Below are positions 59,132-64,000 of a stretch of 64,000 bases of DNA, in pieces. The position numbers were made by a program, and so were the translations under genes. Origin of the DNA: Hetaerina americana. Lineage: Eukaryota; Arthropoda; Insecta; Odonata; Calopterygidae. Each line of letters begins with the position of its first letter. The first letter of the stretch is position 1. Location: assembly GCA_022747635.1 (NCBI GenBank), contig JAKTNV010000003.1:93913290-93977289 (forward strand). Reading direction: 5' to 3'. Below the pieces are notes generated by a model. It searched no databases and was not told where the DNA came from. It worked only from the letters and a program-made list of their open reading frames with translations.

Positions 59132-62100
59132 AAATAATTTAATTTTAAAATAACTTCAGTGGTCATAGGATAAAAAAATGATTAAATGTTTGTCGAAGTT
59201 ACTTTAGGTGGATTATTATCATGTTGTTTTCAATTTCCCTACAAGCCAAATTTTTGCGCACCATGTTATACAAGGTGCTTGTTAAATATTGTTAGCCGTA
59301 TCAAATCACGGCCTCTCCATCCGGATTAAAATCCATTGGCTTCTCGATTGGCTTTTTTAAAGGAGTTCAATAGAGAAGTACGAATAATAAAAAAGGTAGC
59401 TATACACACGGTCATCCACCCAGTTTGATTAATAAATTGACCGTCAAAAACAAAATAAAAACAAATTAAAATAATTAATTTATTCCGATAAAAATAGTAC
59501 CAAGCAAAAGGAATTTTAGTGTTACATTCGTTATTTGGACCAGGTTATCAGTAATATCTGTAGAAATTCTCAAAGGATGAGTTCCGTTTTTAAAAATACC
59601 AATCACTTTTAGAAGCATGTTTTTAACACGTAAAGGATACATGGACCACACGAAGAAAAGTGATCGGCCTTACGGCCGATAAGCATGCTTGTAAACATCG
59701 TGAAGGTGAGTAATTAGGACATTATCGTTGAAATTTTAACACTGATACAAAAAGACTCATCGGTTCTATTAATAATAACTGAAATGATTAGATATTAAAT
59801 TTTATTATTGTGTGCAATTTTTTTCCAGTGATGCTTTTGCAAAAAAAATTTAAAACGTTAAATTAAAATTAAAGTCGCTAATTTTTAGCACAAAGTTACG
59901 AAAGAACTTCTTTTATTAGCTCATCTTTCTTCTACTTAGAGATTCAGTGGAAAACATCTGATTATAGGACAATGTGGTCAACATAGTAGTTCCTTCATAC
60001 TAATCTGATAGCATGATCTTAAAAATGATTATTTAGGTATAATCGGTGATAAAAGTACAATTTAAAGGAAAACGTTACCTAACCATAAGAGAAAGTAAAA
60101 AATGAAATATTTTCCTCCTCTAATTCTTTAAATTTATTATTAATACCATGAAGAAAAACGATCAAGTGGATGGTATCACCTTCCCCAAGGTAATACGCCT
60201 TTATGCACATTGCCTACCATTAGAGATTCTCACGTAGTTACAAGAATTACCGTCATTGCGTTTACAAATTTAAAACATTTCCAAAATCATTTAACCCTGC
60301 CAATATACTTATCTTTGATAATTAATAACCATCATGCGTCTACAGCTTATTTGACATTACATATGTTTTCGACGTTGACGGGTCACAGTTAAAATTCTAT
60401 ATTTCCTCATGGCCATGAAAATATTACCTACTTCGGGTGATTTGCGTTACGAAGCCTAACGGCCGATGAGGTTTCCGCTAAATTTTGGCTTCGATTAACG
60501 ATATTCGATCCATAATCGGGGGATCCATGACACCACAGATAATACCGTGAAGAGGGAAAGTGGAAAAGTATCCTAGGAAGAATACGGTAACACGCGGATG
60601 GTTAGAAAAAAGAGGAGTAGAAAGTGAAGAACATGGAAAAATGAAAGGATTGGCGAGATTCAAGCATTAGATTGGTGGTAGGGATGGTTAGGACGGGAGG
60701 AGGAACAAGTGAAGCGAGAGGCCACGGGAGGGCGTACACGGTGACTGGGGGGCGAAAGAGGGAGAGTGGAGTTTGCGGGGGATGCTGGGAGAGAGGGTGG
60801 GTAATGTGCCGGCCATCATCGCCGGTGCAATCTCGAGAGGGAAGAGAGAGGACGGTGGACGCCGAGTTGAGGCGGAAGGGGAGAGTGATTGTCCGATAGA
60901 GCACACCCGCGGATTCTCCAGAAATGACGACTCCACACAGGCCAGTGGATGGCACACACTTCCCGATTAAATTTACCCCAATTCAAAACTCGATTAAGTG
61001 CCAATTTGGTGGAGAAAACTAAAGCTAGGGAATTGTTTTCGAGCCTATTGCACGAGAATCTTTTATCCGAATATCGATCCCGATCCGATCAACCGTAATA
61101 ATTGGAGGCAGCACAGGTCCCTCGGATAATTAAAAAAAATACGAATGGTGGAAATCAAATGGTTTTATTTCCCGCCTGTTTTCACAGGTCGCACGAGGAA
61201 GATGGAAGGGAAACAGAATAGGTGAATGTACTTAAACTGTAAAATTGATGATGAAAATGAAAATTCCTTCCGAAAATTGATTAGCCGGATAGGTGGGAAC
61301 GCAGTCTATGCTAAGCACGCATGGCTTCCGGGAAGTTTAACTTCACAAACTTCAGTACAAGCCCAATTTGCACGTCATGACTCCTCCCTCACGAGCATGT
61401 TTATTCATCCGCATGCGGTGTTAATCTTGTTACAAGCGGCCTAGAGGTTTTGCTGAAGTAACTATTTAAGTACGACAGGCTGGAGCCACATCTTAGTTAT
61501 ACGGACGCATGCTGCCACTATAAAGGGGTAGGGATCATAACACACTGATGCTAGGACGTGTAAGATGTGTAAACACTCATGAAACACTGATTGCGGAGTA
61601 AATCATTCTGCTGCAGGATTGATTATGAAAACTGTATCAGAAATTACCCTTTCAATTAACAGACAGAGAATGTGCATTGAGGCAGACGGAAACTTAATAA
61701 AGACCGAATTGCTGAGCGAAAAATGAACAGGATAGTAAAAACAGATATTGAAATAGTCGCCATCAATAACTAGAAGATGAATTTCCATGCCAATGGGATG
61801 AAGCGGTGCCGATAGAAGTTTCAAAACATTATTTGCAAGTATTTAAGCTTTTTTTTGCGTTGAGTTACTTTGCAGTAATATTGATAATTTAGCCTCTGGA
61901 TGAAACGTAAAGAGACATAAGTTACTAAATTAACAATAGACATTGCTATTTGCACCTTTTATGTGGAAAAAAGATATCGAACGAAACAATAATTTTCATT
62001 AAACAAAAACACAATTTGAACTTTTCCATGTTATGTACAAATATTTGCACTCTCAAATACGAAAAATATGTTAAACTGGTATAATAAAAAAATTGAATTT

Positions 62101-63390
62101 CACTTCAGTAAAATACTGCCGATTACGACAGTGCAACCGTCCAATAATATATGTGCAAAACTTGGAATGACATTCTAAGGTTACCATTTGAAGATGGTGA
62201 ACTTTATTGGTGTATGTTTTCTGACGGCCGTAATACCGCAAGTAGTACCATAAATCTCCTCGAAATTGGCATACTATATCTCGTGTTAAAGCCATATCAA
62301 TGGGGTCGTTTCGTACCCATCAGACGGCTTCGTGCAAAACCCTCTTCGGCATTCGGTACTCGCCAGGAACTACTATCGAGGCGGTTTAGACGGGTACGAC
62401 TTTCAGTTCAATTTTCGCCCGGAGTAAGGATGGCTTGGTGGGACCTTCGGAACTGAATGACATTCTCCTCGATATCTCGAGGTACAAAATCTAGGAATTT
62501 GAATGCGGAGGTTCTGTATATCATTACTTCCATTTAACCTCCATTTCTAAGTTTTGTTTAAATATTATTTACCTTCCAGAAAAATTATCGTAATATTTGG
62601 AAAAGAAAATTGAAAAAAATACGGTCAAGTTAACAAAATCTCTGTTTTTCTTCTCACAATTTCGTAATTTTATGCTTTTTAAGCATGAAATGCATTCATG
62701 TACGTGACATGACTAGACACAGAGAACAGCTCAATGGCTGAATATACCGTATAATAATTATAAATTATGTTGGCTGTCGAGATAGATAAGGTCACTGAGC
62801 ATTACACGGTACATGTTAAGATGCTTTTAGTGTAAATATAAGGCCCTGTATTAATAATTTGAAATTTTTCAATAATCTGAAAATGTATTTTTAGAATTCA
62901 GTTGCATTATTTAATCAGACAATTCTTCATAGTGTTCATGTGACATGCTCAATAACGTTTCTCTGTAAATTTATGTTTTACGTAACAAAAGATTAATAAT
63001 ATTCTACTGTAAAAGAGAAAAACTATGCAACCTTTCCAAATATTTAATAATAATCTGTACTATTTACATGATGAGTACGATTATACCCTTTAAATTAAGC
63101 GTTATAAAGAATTCACAAAAGTAATTCACAGCAATACTTGTAGTTTAATTCCTATTAAACTCATATAATGAATATATTAAATCGACCACTCTGTTAGAAA
63201 ATAACCTTAGAGAACTTTTTGCCGAGTAGTAATTTGTTCAATGTAAATGAATGAAGGCAGAAAGTATATGCATTGGAAGAATGGATTATCGTAATGCAGG
63301 TTTTACAGTAATTATATAGAGCTATGTAAATTGGGGCTGTAATTATAGCAGAGATTAATTGGATCTTGCACCCATGGAACCGGTAAAATA
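59132..63390. other. Mostly AT-rich; purine-rich island at 60600-60960; nothing recognised
   Basis: The plus strand at 60600-60900 is rich in G and A, opening frames on both strands that look compositional. A GC-richer frame at 62285-62456 has no motif. ATCGGCC-TTAC-GGCCGAT at 59662-59679 is a small perfect hairpin. Confidence 0.45.
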
Positions 63391-63471
63391 AGTGTGTGGA
63401 ATTACAAAGTCAATTATTTCATTACATTTCAATATGTTATGCAAATTCCACAAAGTTACGCCTGAGACAAC
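63391..63471 (+). repeat. PLE 3'-tail repeat, copy 2
   Basis: About 80 bp matching 1069-1149 in the same orientation, from AGTGTGTGGAATTAC to GAGACAAC, with few changes. The GIY-YIG frame and hairpin are absent before it, so only the tail is present. It lies 20 bp before the tRNA-like palindrome. Confidence 0.8.
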
Positions 63472-63526
63472 GAAAATAAACTTAATTGTGATTTTAATGC
63501 AACAATTTCAGAGCGTAAAAATCATT

Positions 63527-63599
63527 CGCCTTGACTGGGACTCGAACCCAGATCCCTCAATATCCGGTCGAGTGCTTTAGCCACTTAAGCTACCGAGGC
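63527..63599 (-). tRNA. tRNA-like sequence, left arm (minus)
   Basis: Exact reverse complement of the tRNA-like sequence at 63806-63878; see that entry for the structure. Confidence 0.5.
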
Positions 63600-63805
63600 G
63601 TCCTCTTAAACTCTGAAATTTTGGGGCTTTTAAAGGAACTAGATGTTATGACGAAATACGCCATACGTGTTTAAAGTTGGCTTTTAACCTCGTGGACAGT
63701 GGCGCCTCGCGCACGACTACGAATGCTTGTGACATTGTATGTACGGTATTTCGTCATAACATCTAGTTCCTTTAAAAGCCCCAAAATTTCAGAGTTTAAG
63801 AGGAC

Positions 63806-63878
63806 GCCTCGGTAGCTTAAGTGGCTAAAGCACTCGACCGGATATTGAGGGATCTGGGTTCGAGTCCCAGTCAAGGCG
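63806..63878 (+). tRNA. tRNA-like sequence, right arm (plus), loop anticodon GGA
   Basis: A 73-nt cloverleaf: acceptor GCCTCGG with TCAAGGC (one C-A mismatch and one G-T), D arm GCTT/AAGC, anticodon stem CTCGA/TTGAG with loop CCGGATA, and a perfect T arm CTGGG-TTCGAGT-CCCAG. By position the anticodon is GGA, a serine anticodon, yet the variable loop is short and base 33 is C instead of T. These oddities argue against a working tRNA and for a tRNA-derived SINE or pseudo-tRNA. Intact A and B boxes could still recruit RNA polymerase III. Confidence 0.5.
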
Positions 63879-63901
63879 AATGATTTTTACGCTCTGAAAT
63901 T

Positions 63902-63971
63902 GTTGCATTAAAATGCACATTAGCGGATGACTCCGTTAAAAGTTACTGTTGCGGCATCTCCCGCAGTTTCT
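63902..63971. repeat. Dispersed repeat flanking the palindrome, shared with 49699-49767
   Basis: The reverse complement matches 49699-49767, including GGAGTCATCCGCTAATG. Its first 13 bp overlap the outer end of the palindrome's right arm, so the right flank may belong to the same element. Confidence 0.75.
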
Positions 63972-64000
63972 TTGGAATTTTTTAATTGTGATTATTTTAA

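Larger units (their letters stand above)
63491..63914. repeat. Foldback element: apparently perfect 169-bp inverted repeat with 86-bp spacer
   Basis: The arms 63491-63659 and 63746-63914 are exact reverse complements as far as I can check by eye; the spacer is 63660-63745. Each arm carries one tRNA-like sequence near its outer side and a common inner part (CTCTGAAATTTTGGGGC, GAACTAGATGTTATGACG). Such identity implies a recent origin or gene conversion. It may be a foldback/MITE element or a head-to-head SINE pair. Confidence 0.92.

Overview
This window looks like gene-poor DNA from an animal nuclear genome, most likely an arthropod and probably an insect. The reasons are the AT-rich background full of stop codons, the absence of operon-like coding, about a dozen long (TA)n microsatellites, and the mix of transposable elements: mariner, Helitron, Penelope-like (PLE), RTE-type LINEs and a CR1/L2-type LINE. 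The species cannot be named from sequence alone. I found no complete host gene. Nearly everything recognisable is a transposable-element relic, plus two weak host-exon candidates and one CpG-rich island that could mark a promoter.

Layout. 1-2.9 kb: 3' end of an RTE-like LINE (minus), a PLE fragment with GIY-YIG endonuclease and a hammerhead-like hairpin (plus), the endonuclease half of an RTE LINE (minus) and a (TA)n tract. 3.9-6.8 kb: a Helitron with recognisable ends and a degraded Pif1-like helicase, itself interrupted by a 616-bp insert that encodes an intact-looking RNase H domain between 12-bp direct repeats. 6.8-18.4 kb: mostly featureless apart from microsatellites, a short LINE tail and a strong hairpin at 17.5 kb. 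18.5-20.9 kb: a CR1/L2-type reverse transcriptase relic followed by another RTE tail. 21-39 kb: sparse, with several strand-biased GC-rich islands, a mariner relic at 32.5 kb and a CpG island at 36.5 kb. 39.3-45.2 kb: a nested cluster of (TA)n tracts, PLE-type termini in head-to-head inverted pairs, a tRNA-like sequence and two nearly identical mariner copies in opposite orientation. 50-53.6 kb: three degraded LINE reverse transcriptases. 53.8-64 kb: another PLE terminus, another LINE tail, a 29-bp templated micro-insertion and, at the end, a 169-bp apparently perfect inverted repeat whose arms each carry a tRNA-like sequence.

The elements do not form a pathway. The window records layered insertion: an RNase H insert in a Helitron, a mariner in a (TA)n tract between PLE-type termini, and a foldback element beside a PLE tail. 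The two mariners and the 63.5-kb palindrome look young; the LINEs and the 32.5-kb mariner look old. The most unusual items are the RNase H insert, the tRNA-like palindrome, the PLE hairpins and the two mariners with opposite-sign changes in one A-run.
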